From Candidatus Competibacteraceae bacterium (GTDB taxonomy: Bacteria; Pseudomonadota; Gammaproteobacteria; Competibacterales; Competibacteraceae), in NCBI GenBank assembly GCA_016713505.1, contig JADJPA010000001.1:1550001-1614000 (forward strand): a DNA stretch of 64,000 nt. Direction: 5' to 3'. The notes under the pieces are model-generated. The model saw only the letters and a program-made list of their open reading frames with translations. It was not told the origin of the DNA and made no database searches. Both the position numbers and the translations under genes were made by a program. Below, piece after piece: positions 38,639 through 45,880 of this stretch. Position 1 is the stretch's first letter, and each line of letters opens with the position of its first letter.

Positions 38639-38997
38639 TATTTCCCTTTGCGCCGAAGGCGTCTGTCTAACAAATGATTAAGCAGTTTCAGCATATCTAC
38701 CATAACATCATTACCACTATCAACAATTAATTGATTATTATATATTTTAACGGCCGTATAACGTTCCGCTCTTGACCGCCAGCACCTGATTCCGCAACCG
38801 TGAAATCGCCACCGTCACAACCCATAAGCGTGCAAAACCCAAATCTTGCGGCATCGATAGACATTTTTAATTTTGTGCGATCGCAGCATCGCCACATGAG
38901 TTTTGATAAGGTTATCATCCACGCTCACAGCGCTAACCATCTCGTATTGGGATTCGCGTAGCTGGAGCTTCTTCAACAGTATGGGGCCGAACACGGC
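38639..38997. other. Boundary between cassette array and dut, with attC half-site
   Basis: A GTTAGAC core (minus strand, 38671-38665) preceded by CTGCTTAATCATTT looks like the right half of an attC, but no matching left half is seen upstream, so it may be decayed or an attI-like end. 38695-38760 is very AT-rich. On the minus strand 38815-39009 encodes a 64-residue frame with a stretch recalling the end of an OmpR-type winged helix (DDNLIKTHVAMLRS...), possibly a gene remnant. No intact gene is recognised. Confidence 0.45.
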
Positions 38998-39459
38998 ATG
39001 ACCCACCAAACCATCGAACTGAAAATCCTCGATCCTCGCTTGGGTCAGGAACTGCCGCTACCTGATTACGCCACCGCCGGCTCGGCCGGCCTGGACCTGC
39101 GCGCCTGTTTGCCGGAACCGTTGACGGTGCGGCCGGGTGAAACTCACCTGATTCCGACCGGAATGGCCATCCACATCGCCGATCCCGGCTTGGTGGCGCT
39201 GGTGCTGCCGCGCTCCGGCCTCGGCCACAAACACGGCATCGTGCTCGGCAATCTGGTCGGCTTGATCGACAGCGACTATCAAGGCGAACTGCTGATCTCC
39301 TGTTGGAATCGGGGACATGCGCCGTTCACTATCGCCGTCGGCGAACGGATCGCCCAACTGGTGATCGTGCCGGTGGTGCGAGCACAATTTTCCGTCGTTC
39401 CCGAATTCACCCCCAGCGCGCGCGGGGCCGGCGGCTTCGGCCACTCCGGCCGGCACTGA
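38998..39459 (+). CDS. dut: Deoxyuridine 5'-triphosphate nucleotidohydrolase (dUTPase)
   Basis: A 153-residue trimeric dUTPase. All five motifs are present: SAGLDLRAC (I), PRSGLGHKHGI (II), GNLVGLIDSDYQGEL (III), GERIAQLVI (IV) and the C-terminal GAGGFGHSG (V) that closes over the substrate. It removes dUTP and supplies dUMP. The ATG at 38998 has only a weak purine stretch before it. Normally it would follow coaBC closely; the promoter region has been replaced by accessory DNA, so its expression may now depend on a new upstream signal. Confidence 0.95.
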   Translation: MTHQTIELKILDPRLGQELPLPDYATAGSAGLDLRACLPEPLTVRPGETHLIPTGMAIHIADPGLVALVLPRSGLGHKHGIVLGNLVGLIDSDYQGELLISCWNRGHAPFTIAVGERIAQLVIVPVVRAQFSVVPEFTPSARGAGGFGHSGRH

Positions 39460-39516
39460 ATCCCAAATCGAACCGCGCCGGACGGGCAAGGCGCGAACAC
39501 TCGTGTTGAAACCTTC

Positions 39517-40890
39517 ATGCTGAAATCCATTTTTCGGGAATACGACATTCGCGGCGTGGTGGATCGCGACCTGACACCTGACGTGGTGCGGGCTATCGGC
39601 CAAGCGATAGGCAGCCTCGCCGGCGAACGGGACGAAACCGCTGTAATCGTCGGACGCGATGCGCGGCTGTCCAGCCCACTGCTGTGCCAAGCGCTCAAAG
39701 CCGGCATCCACGCCGCCGGGCTGGACGTGCTGGATTTGGGCACGGTCTCGACGCCGTTGTTGTACTACGCCACGCATACCCTCGGCGTCAGTCACGCCGG
39801 AGTGATGGTGACCGGCAGCCACAATCCGCCGCAGTACAACGGCCTGAAGATCGTGATCGACAAGATCGCCCTGCACGGGGCGGTCATTCGCGACCTGCGC
39901 CGGCGCATCGAAACCGGCGATCTGCGCCACGGTCGCGGCCGCGATCACTTCACCGACATCGACAGCGACTACATTCGCCGGCTCGCGCAAGCCCTGCAAC
40001 TTTCCAGACCGCGCAAGGTGGTGGTGGATTGCGGCAACGCCATCGCCGCCAAAACGGCGCCCGACTTGCTGCGGGCGTTGGGCTGCGAAGTGGTCGAACT
40101 GTATTGCGAGGTGGACGGACGTTTTCCCAACCATCATCCCGATCCCAGCATCCCGGAAAATCTAGCCGATTTGCAAGCGGCGGTGCGCGCGCATCGAGCC
40201 GATATCGGGCTGGCTTTCGACGGCGACGCCGACCGGCTGGGCGTGGTCACCGACGCGGGCGAGATCATCTGGCCGGATCGGGTGCTGATGCCGCTGGCCG
40301 AGGAAGTGCTGAACTCGCATCCCGGCGCGGGCGTGGTGTATGACATCAAATGCTCCTGGCATCTGACCCGTCTGATCGAGCGGCTGGGCGGCCAGCCGAT
40401 TCCCTGGAAAACCGGCCATTCGTTGATCAAGGCCAAGATGCGCGAAACCGGCGCCTTGCTCGGCGGCGAAATGGCGGGGCATTTCGTCCACGCCGACGAC
40501 TGGTTCGGCTTCGACGATGCCTTCTACGCCGCCGCCCGCTTGTTGCGGCTGTTGGCCCGCCAGAACCGTTCCAGCGCCGAATTCTTTGCCGCCTATCCGA
40601 CCGGCTTCAACACACCGGAGCTGCGGCTGGACATGGCCGAAGGAGAACCGTTCGCTTTCATGGCCCGGCTGTGCGCGCAAGCCGATTTCGGACCGGACGC
40701 CCGAATCATCACCCTGGACGGACTGCGCGTGGAATTTCCGCACGGCTGGGGGCTGGTGCGCGCGTCCAACACCACGCCCAGCTTGACCTTGCGCTTCGAG
40801 GCCGACGATACAGCCAACCTTGCCGATATTCAGGAGCGGTTTCGACGGCCGATGCTGGCGTTACAAGCGGACTTGACCCTGCCTTTTTAA
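39517..40890 (+). CDS. algC: Phosphomannomutase / phosphoglucomutase
   Basis: A 457-residue alpha-D-phosphohexomutase of the AlgC/ManB type interconverting hexose 6- and 1-phosphates for polysaccharide precursors. The catalytic phosphoserine loop is GVMVTGSHNPPQYNGLK, the metal loop is FDGDADRLG, sugar specificity loop GGEMAGHFV, and the phosphate-binding loop RASNTTPSLTLRFE. It begins 57 bases after dut. It could supply the polysaccharide locus at 0.4-4.3 kb as well as lipopolysaccharide. Confidence 0.93.
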   Translation: MLKSIFREYDIRGVVDRDLTPDVVRAIGQAIGSLAGERDETAVIVGRDARLSSPLLCQALKAGIHAAGLDVLDLGTVSTPLLYYATHTLGVSHAGVMVTGSHNPPQYNGLKIVIDKIALHGAVIRDLRRRIETGDLRHGRGRDHFTDIDSDYIRRLAQALQLSRPRKVVVDCGNAIAAKTAPDLLRALGCEVVELYCEVDGRFPNHHPDPSIPENLADLQAAVRAHRADIGLAFDGDADRLGVVTDAGEIIWPDRVLMPLAEEVLNSHPGAGVVYDIKCSWHLTRLIERLGGQPIPWKTGHSLIKAKMRETGALLGGEMAGHFVHADDWFGFDDAFYAAARLLRLLARQNRSSAEFFAAYPTGFNTPELRLDMAEGEPFAFMARLCAQADFGPDARIITLDGLRVEFPHGWGLVRASNTTPSLTLRFEADDTANLADIQERFRRPMLALQADLTLPF

Positions 40891-40936
40891 TTTCCTGCCA
40901 GTTATTTTACTTCTTTATTCAGAGGTTCACCGACGC

Positions 40937-41833
40937 ATGGCTCTCGACGCCCAAGCCGCCACCCAGGTGGCGCACGTTTTGACCGAATCCCTGCCCTACA
41001 TCCGCCGTTTCTCCGGCAAGACCATCGTGGTCAAATACGGCGGCAACGCCATGGAAAGCGAGGAGCTGAAAAACGGCTTCGCCCGCGACATCGTGCTGAT
41101 GAAGCTGGTCGGCTTCAATCCGGTGGTGGTGCACGGCGGCGGGCCGCAAATCAGCAACCTGCTCAAGCGCATCGGCAAGGAAAGCCGCTTCGTCGACGGG
41201 ATGCGGGTGACCGACAGCGAAACCATGGACGTGGTCGAAATGGTGTTGGGCGGGTTGGTCAACAAGGAAATCGTCAACAACATCAACCGTCACGGCGGTT
41301 GCGCGGTGGGCCTGACCGGCAAGGACGGCGATTTGATTCACGCCCGCAAACTGACCATCACCCGGCAAAGCCCAGAGCTTAAAGCGCCGGAAATTATCGA
41401 CATCGGCCACGTCGGCGAAGTCGCCAGCATCGACAAATCCATCGTTGAAACGCTGACCGCCGGCAACTTTATTCCGGTGATCGCGCCCATCGGAGTGGGC
41501 AAGGACGGCCAGTCCTACAACATCAACGCCGATCTGGTGGCCGGCAAGATCGCCGAGGTGCTGCGCGCCGAGAAGCTGATCTTGCTGACCGACACGGCCG
41601 GCGTGAAGGACAAACAAGGCAATCTGCTGACCGGCCTCGACGCCCGACGGGTGCAGGAGTTGATCGACGACGGCACCATTCACGGCGGCATGTTGCCGAA
41701 AATCGCCTGCGCGCTGGACGCCATACGCGGCGGGGTGAAGGCGGCGCACATCATCGACGGCCGGATCGAACACGCCGTCTTGGTGGAACTGTTTACCGAC
41801 GCCGGCATCGGCACCTTGATGCGGGGAAAATGA
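40937..41833 (+). CDS. argB: Acetylglutamate kinase
   Basis: A 298-residue amino-acid kinase phosphorylating N-acetylglutamate in arginine synthesis. It has the nucleotide loop VVKYGGNAMES, the substrate loop VHGGGPQISNLLKRIG, GLTGKDGDLI and the DLVAGKIAEVLRAEKLILLTDTAGV region. The ~25-residue N-terminal helix preceding the fold (AATQVAHVLTESLPYIRRFSGK) is the extension found in hexameric, arginine-inhibited enzymes, which suggests feedback control. It closes the coaBC-dut-algC-argB cluster. Confidence 0.95.
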   Translation: MALDAQAATQVAHVLTESLPYIRRFSGKTIVVKYGGNAMESEELKNGFARDIVLMKLVGFNPVVVHGGGPQISNLLKRIGKESRFVDGMRVTDSETMDVVEMVLGGLVNKEIVNNINRHGGCAVGLTGKDGDLIHARKLTITRQSPELKAPEIIDIGHVGEVASIDKSIVETLTAGNFIPVIAPIGVGKDGQSYNINADLVAGKIAEVLRAEKLILLTDTAGVKDKQGNLLTGLDARRVQELIDDGTIHGGMLPKIACALDAIRGGVKAAHIIDGRIEHAVLVELFTDAGIGTLMRGK

Positions 41834-41850
41834 GCAATCAGGCTGTCCGG

Positions 41851-41871
41851 GGCGGGTTGCTCTAACCCGCC
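41851..41871 (+). terminator. Hairpin after argB, probable terminator
   Basis: An 8-base perfect stem (41851-41858 with 41864-41871) and a five-base loop, 17 bases after the argB stop. Only TT follows, so it would be a weak intrinsic terminator. Confidence 0.5.
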
Positions 41872-41923
41872 TTGAAGCACCCGATTTGCTCCGACCGATT
41901 CCACCACCAGCCCTGACTCGGCT

Positions 41924-42199
41924 TCACAGTTTGACCAGCCGCACCAAAAGAAACGCTACGACCACGGCGATGACGGCTAGCGCAATGCGATAGAGCCGGC
42001 CAAATTGAGCTTGCATCTTAACGGATCGCCCTTGTTCTTCGATGGCCTTGTTTTGATTCGCCACCGCCTGCTTCTGCAATTCCAAGACCTCTCGCTGCAC
42101 GACCAAGGACTCGTTGGCCACCCTTCGGTATTCGACTGCAAAAGCACGATGAGAATCGCGCAATTCGGTCAACAAGGTTTTGATATCGTCGTTTTCCAT
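41924..42199 (-). CDS. Small coiled-coil, tail-anchored membrane protein, unassigned
   Basis: A 91-residue protein not recognised as a named family. Residues ~5-65 form an amphipathic, Gln/Glu/Ala-rich helix likely to make a coiled coil, and residues 69-88 are a single hydrophobic segment (ALAVIAVVVAFLLVRLVKL), with almost nothing after it, so it should be tail-anchored with the coil in the cytoplasm. It is divergent from the ParA-like gene over 156 bases; a joint role in positioning is conceivable but speculative. Confidence 0.6.
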   Translation of the reverse strand: MENDDIKTLLTELRDSHRAFAVEYRRVANESLVVQREVLELQKQAVANQNKAIEEQGRSVKMQAQFGRLYRIALAVIAVVVAFLLVRLVKL

Positions 42200-42355
42200 C
42201 CTGAACTCACCTCGAACGTAGCCGGCGGCAAGCAGCTCGGAGCCCCGCCGCAGCGCGCTTGACCGCTTTGCAAAGTTAACCGGTTATCCGCCTCGACGCC
42301 CTGGCGCGACTTGGCTACACTTGCTGGAAACCCTTACAAAACCCTGGGAAAAGCC

Positions 42356-43120
42356 ATGCGCCGAGTCGTCTTCAACCAAAAAGGGGGGGTGGGCAAATCC
42401 ACCATCGCGTGCAATCTGGCCGCCATCAGCGCCGCGCGCGGCCGGCGGACGCTGGTCGTCGACCTGGACCCGCAAGCCAACGCCTCGCGCTACCTGTTGG
42501 GGAAAGCGCTGGACGATCAGAAGAAAACCCTCGCCCACTTCTTCGACGATATTCTGGCCTACAAGCTATTTCCCGAGAAGCCGGAAAGCTACGTCGTTCC
42601 AACCCGCTTCGCCAATCTCGGGGTCATGCCGTCCGACCCCCGGCTGGAAGACCTGCAAGTCAAGCTCGAATCGCGCTACAAGATGTACAAGCTGCGCGAG
42701 GCGCTCGAAGCGTTCAAAGGTTTCGACAACATTTTCATCGATACTCCGCCAGCCTTGAATTTTTTCACGCGCTCGGCGCTGATCGCCGCCGATACGTGCT
42801 TGATTCCCTTCGATTGCGACGACTTTTCCCGCCGCGCTCTCTACACTCTGATGGAAAGCGTGCGCGAAATTCAGGCCGACCACAACCGCGCCTTGCGGAT
42901 CGAAGGCATCGTGGTCAATCACTATCAAGCCCGCGCCAACTTGCCGGTGCGGCTGGTCGAGGAGCTGCGCTCCGAAGGGCTGCCGATCCTGGAAGCCTTT
43001 CTGTCCGCCTCGATTAAAATTCGCGAATCCCACGCTCAGGCGCTGCCGATGATCCACCTGGATCCCCGACATAAACTGACCCGCGAATTTGAAGCGCTTT
43101 ATGGCTTGCTGGCGACTTGA
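42356..43120 (+). CDS. ParA-family (MinD/ParA) ATPase
   Basis: A 254-residue deviant Walker A ATPase: NQKGGVGKST at the very N-terminus, then VDLDPQANAS and the FIDTPPALNFFTRSALIAADTCLIPFDCD switch region. ParA-type ATPases bind DNA or membranes as ATP dimers and position plasmids, chromosomes or protein complexes. No parB-like gene or parS-like repeats are nearby, so this is an orphan paralogue rather than the chromosomal partition ATPase. The ATG at 42356 starts one residue before the first strand. Confidence 0.85.
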   Translation: MRRVVFNQKGGVGKSTIACNLAAISAARGRRTLVVDLDPQANASRYLLGKALDDQKKTLAHFFDDILAYKLFPEKPESYVVPTRFANLGVMPSDPRLEDLQVKLESRYKMYKLREALEAFKGFDNIFIDTPPALNFFTRSALIAADTCLIPFDCDDFSRRALYTLMESVREIQADHNRALRIEGIVVNHYQARANLPVRLVEELRSEGLPILEAFLSASIKIRESHAQALPMIHLDPRHKLTREFEALYGLLAT

Positions 43121-43193
43121 CCGGTCAAGCCGCCGGCCAGCGTCCGATCCATGATGCGTTTGTGAGTTTCAACGATCAAAGCGAGGCTGCGTC

Positions 43194-43970
43194 ATGTCCG
43201 ACCCGAATCCCGCCATCGTCGCTCGCATTGCTGCTGAAATGCGCCGCGCCCACCGGTTGCTGTTCATCACCGGCGCCGGCATTTCCGCCGACTCCGGCTT
43301 GCCGACCTATCGCGGCATCGGCGGGCTGTACAACGATCAGACCACCGAGGATCACTTTTCCATCGAAACCGCCCTGTCCGGCGCGATGCTAGACGCACAG
43401 CCGGCAATCACCTGGAAATACCTGCATCAAATCGAAAGCACCTGCCGGGGGGCGTGTTTCAACGACGCCCACGCCATCATCGCCGAGCTGGAACAGCACT
43501 TCGAGGTCTGCGTGCTGACGCAGAACATTGACGGCTTTCATCGCAACGCCGGCAGCCGCAACCTGATCGAAATTCATGGTGACATCCACGACCTGCACTG
43601 CACCCGCTGTCGCTATGCCAGTACGGTCGCCGATTACAGCGCGCTGGAACTGCCGCCGTCTTGCCCGAACTGCCAAGCGCCGGTCAGGCCGCGCGTGGTG
43701 TTGTTCGGCGAAATGCTGCCCTCCGACGCCATCCAGCATCTTTACGCGGAGCTCGATAAAGGTTTTGATCTGGTGTTCAGCGTCGGCACCACCAGCGTGT
43801 TTCCCTACATCGCCGGTCCGGTGGTGCAAGCCAGTCAGATGGGCATTCCGACCGTGGAAATCAATCCGACCGAGACCAACGTCACCCGCTTCGTGGAATA
43901 CAAACTGGCTTCGGGCGCGGCGGCGAGCCTGCGGGCGATCCGGCAGGCCTTCCAGTCGGTCTCAGCCTAA
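43194..43970 (+). CDS. cobB: Sir2-family NAD-dependent protein deacylase
   Basis: A 258-residue sirtuin. NAD-binding GAGISADSGLPTYRG, TQNIDGFHRNAGS and the catalytic HGD (EIHGDIHDL) are intact. The zinc ribbon is CTRC...CPNC. The late Rossmann motifs GTTSVFPYIAGPV and EINPTETN are present. Sirtuins remove acetyl groups, including from acetyl-CoA synthetase (acs at 17462), but this pairing is inferred from other bacteria. GAGG lies before the ATG. Its end overlaps the convergent glycosyltransferase gene by nine bases. Confidence 0.9.
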   Translation: MSDPNPAIVARIAAEMRRAHRLLFITGAGISADSGLPTYRGIGGLYNDQTTEDHFSIETALSGAMLDAQPAITWKYLHQIESTCRGACFNDAHAIIAELEQHFEVCVLTQNIDGFHRNAGSRNLIEIHGDIHDLHCTRCRYASTVADYSALELPPSCPNCQAPVRPRVVLFGEMLPSDAIQHLYAELDKGFDLVFSVGTTSVFPYIAGPVVQASQMGIPTVEINPTETNVTRFVEYKLASGAAASLRAIRQAFQSVSA

Positions 43971-45056
43971 GCCGAGCAACCGCTCCAGCCAAGCCACCGC
44001 CTCAGCGATGCCACCCGGCGGGACCGGCGGCTTGAGAGGCTGGTCGAACAAAGCCCGCAACGGCTCCGCCAGCTCGCCGCTGACCAGTTGCCGGCGGTCG
44101 ATCTTGACCGCGTTACCGTGCGCCAGCAGCCAGCGGCTCAACCAAGGTTCTTCCGGCCAGTCATCGCGCGCGACATACAGCACGCGCGTACCGTTGCAGG
44201 CGGCCTCGGTGAAAGCGCCATAGCCGGGTTTGGTGAACAGCACGTCGCAAGAGCGGATCAGATCCACCATCGAACAGCCCTCCAGGGTCGCCCAACTCAC
44301 CATATCCGGCCGCGTAACCGTCCAGTTCGGCGGCACCAACCAACGGATTCCCGGCTGTCGCGGCCAGCGCTCCAGCGGCGGGCGCATGTCCACGCCACCC
44401 AGGCCCATCAACACCAACCGCTCCCCCGCTCGTAAGCCGAGCCGATTGTCGATGTCCGACCGACGATCCCGTCCCAGCGCCGCGATCGGACCCACGGGTT
44501 GGCCATTGCGCAAATCCAGCATCGGCATACTCGGGGCGGGTTGCAAGAACGCGCTAGCGCTGTTGTATGCCGACAACATCGGAGAACGCAAGGCTGTCAA
44601 GTCGGGCGCATCCGGGCAGTAACCCGCCAAAATATCCGCCCAATTCAGCGAACACAGCGCCAGCGCTGGAATGCCCAAGCGCTGGGCCGCCGCCAAGGTC
44701 AGGTAAGGAATATCCGCCAGCACGCCATGGGGGGCCGCCGCTCGCAGCAGGTGTTCCTGCCGGACCAAACGCGGGTCCCAGGTTGCGTGAAAATCTCGGT
44801 AAGCTTCTAAACTTTCAGGAATTTTTGCCTCAAGCGCATCGACCATCACCATGCCGAAATCGGCGGCCCCGGCCACGCAATCGAAGGGACCGGCGATCCG
44901 CTGGGATAGCACCGACGCCGGCAGCGCGCTTTGCACCGTCAGCCGCACCGCCGGCCAGCGCCGCTGTAACTCATCGAGCACCGGCGCTACCTGCGCCAAA
45001 TGCCCGAAACCATGCCCGGACAAAGCTACGTACAGATGTGCGGTTGCAGATTTCAC
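43962..45056 (-). CDS. GT-B fold glycosyltransferase-like protein (MurG/GT28-like), unassigned
   Basis: A 364-residue protein with two Rossmann-like halves. The N-terminus has a glycine-rich loop, VALSGHGFGHLAQVAPVL, as in MurG/MGT enzymes; the second half has VLMGLGGVDMRP and a nucleotide-sugar pocket-like DVLFTKPGYGAFTEAACNGTRVLYVARD. This is the pattern of GT28-related glycosyltransferases. The acceptor and donor are unknown; no glycolipid or antibiotic cluster is beside it. It is divergent from the small gene at 45260 across a repeat-rich promoter region. Confidence 0.68.
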   Translation of the reverse strand: MKSATAHLYVALSGHGFGHLAQVAPVLDELQRRWPAVRLTVQSALPASVLSQRIAGPFDCVAGAADFGMVMVDALEAKIPESLEAYRDFHATWDPRLVRQEHLLRAAAPHGVLADIPYLTLAAAQRLGIPALALCSLNWADILAGYCPDAPDLTALRSPMLSAYNSASAFLQPAPSMPMLDLRNGQPVGPIAALGRDRRSDIDNRLGLRAGERLVLMGLGGVDMRPPLERWPRQPGIRWLVPPNWTVTRPDMVSWATLEGCSMVDLIRSCDVLFTKPGYGAFTEAACNGTRVLYVARDDWPEEPWLSRWLLAHGNAVKIDRRQLVSGELAEPLRALFDQPLKPPVPPGGIAEAVAWLERLLGLG

Positions 45057-45119
45057 GACCTTCTCCGGCGAGCGCGGCCCCCATCATCGGGCTTAGCGCT
45101 ATCAAGATGAGTTGCTTTT

Positions 45120-45255
45120 TGGAAAAAATTGTGATAGCAATGACACAATACAACAGCTTATCTTATACCCCACAATTATTGTCATTATTGATACAATCTC
45201 CTGCAACCTGCAAGCTGATTTGCAGTCCCGTATGATCGGCTATCGTAGAGGTTAT
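45120..45255. promoter_or_regulatory. Divergent AT-rich control region with inverted repeats
   Basis: The region contains ACAATTATTGT near 45171 and further ATTGT/ACAAT half-sites around 45131-45196, plus an inverted repeat CTGCAA...TTGCAG (45208-45213, 45220-45225). The latter lies just before a TATGAT hexamer (45231-45236) reading toward the gene at 45260. It looks like operator-promoter architecture; no regulator is identified. Confidence 0.4.
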
Positions 45256-45259
45256 TATC

Positions 45260-45577
45260 ATGGCGCAGGCGCTCACTCCGGAAATTCTCAAACGCACCAG
45301 CCGCGCATTTGCGGGAACGCACGGCAGGAGCGAGGAAAATCAGCAATTGGGGTTCACTCCTGGTTTTCGAGATGAGGAAACCGGTGTGGTGTATATCTCC
45401 TGTTGGTCCGACGGCACGCCCGCGCCCTTTCACGCGCTCGACGGCTTGCCCGAACATCTCATCCTGGCGCGCGGCCCCGGCGGACGGGCTGTCGCGGTCA
45501 AAGCCAGCATCGTCGCCGGTTTCATCCGTTGGGGTCTTTTCTACACCCGCGAACAAGCCGCTCACTGCCTCGATTGA
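45260..45577 (+). CDS. Conserved-looking small protein, unassigned
   Basis: A 105-residue soluble protein that I do not recognise. It has an N-terminal helix (LTPEILKRTSRAFAGTH), a short strand-rich middle (VVYISCWSDGTPAPFHALDGLPEHLILARGP as separate segments) and a C-terminal helix ending TREQAAHCLD. No signal peptide, membrane segment or metal motif. Coding is supported by an AGAGG ribosome-binding site nine bases before the ATG, GC-rich third positions and an upstream promoter-like region. It stands alone between the divergent glycosyltransferase gene and glgP. Confidence 0.65.
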   Translation: MAQALTPEILKRTSRAFAGTHGRSEENQQLGFTPGFRDEETGVVYISCWSDGTPAPFHALDGLPEHLILARGPGGRAVAVKASIVAGFIRWGLFYTREQAAHCLD

Positions 45578-45880
45578 TTGTCGCGTCGATTCCCGTCCGG
45601 GGCCTCGCAGCCTCCCGCGCGCGCGGCTGCATCCTTAGCCGGTTTCAGCTCACGGCACCTCCCACTATCGCGTCTTGGCAAGACCATTCGCATCACTCGC
45701 GCCAGATTGACTTGAATTTGGAATCAACGCGACTATCGTTGTAAGGGTTGATGGCAACTACCAGCAACCCAGCTCAAGCCACGGGCGCGGGCTGAAAACG
45801 ACCATAACGCCAACAAGACCCGCCGTCCCGGCCCGCCGGGTGTTTCCGATTCTCAAGAACACGCAACGGACCTCATTGCC
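45578..45880. other. Non-coding stretch upstream of glgP
   Basis: No gene seen. A hairpin GCAGCC/GGCTGC (45607-45612, 45625-45630) may end the preceding transcript. A promoter candidate for glgP is TTGACT at 45707-45712 and GACTAT at 45731-45736 with an 18-base spacer. Confidence 0.35.

Larger units (their letters stand above)
37234..38671 (-). mobile_element. Integron-type gene cassette array without integrase (CALIN-like)
   Basis: Three attC-like sites (37234-37329, 37411-37488, 37946-38005) and a fourth half-site ending at 38671 all point the same way on the minus strand. They delimit a DUF2625 cassette, a VOC cassette and an ~80-base interval without a gene. Core 7-mers match the RYYYAAC/GTTRRRY consensus fully at 37946-38005 and partly at the others. 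No tyrosine recombinase lies in the window, so this is either a detached array or the far end of none visible. The array breaks the coaBC-dut neighbourhood. Confidence 0.8.

Noticed and set aside
38727..38918. 63-codon minus-strand frame near the array boundary
   Set aside because: No domain resemblance and no ribosome-binding site; lies in AT-rich accessory DNA.
36880..39000. CRISPR array or prophage as an explanation for the repeats
   Set aside because: The repeats differ in length and sequence, share only attC-type core 7-mers, and no phage or cas genes are near.
42356..43120. Chromosome partition locus (parAB-parS)
   Set aside because: No parB and no parS-like palindromes nearby; the ATPase is better viewed as an orphan paralogue.
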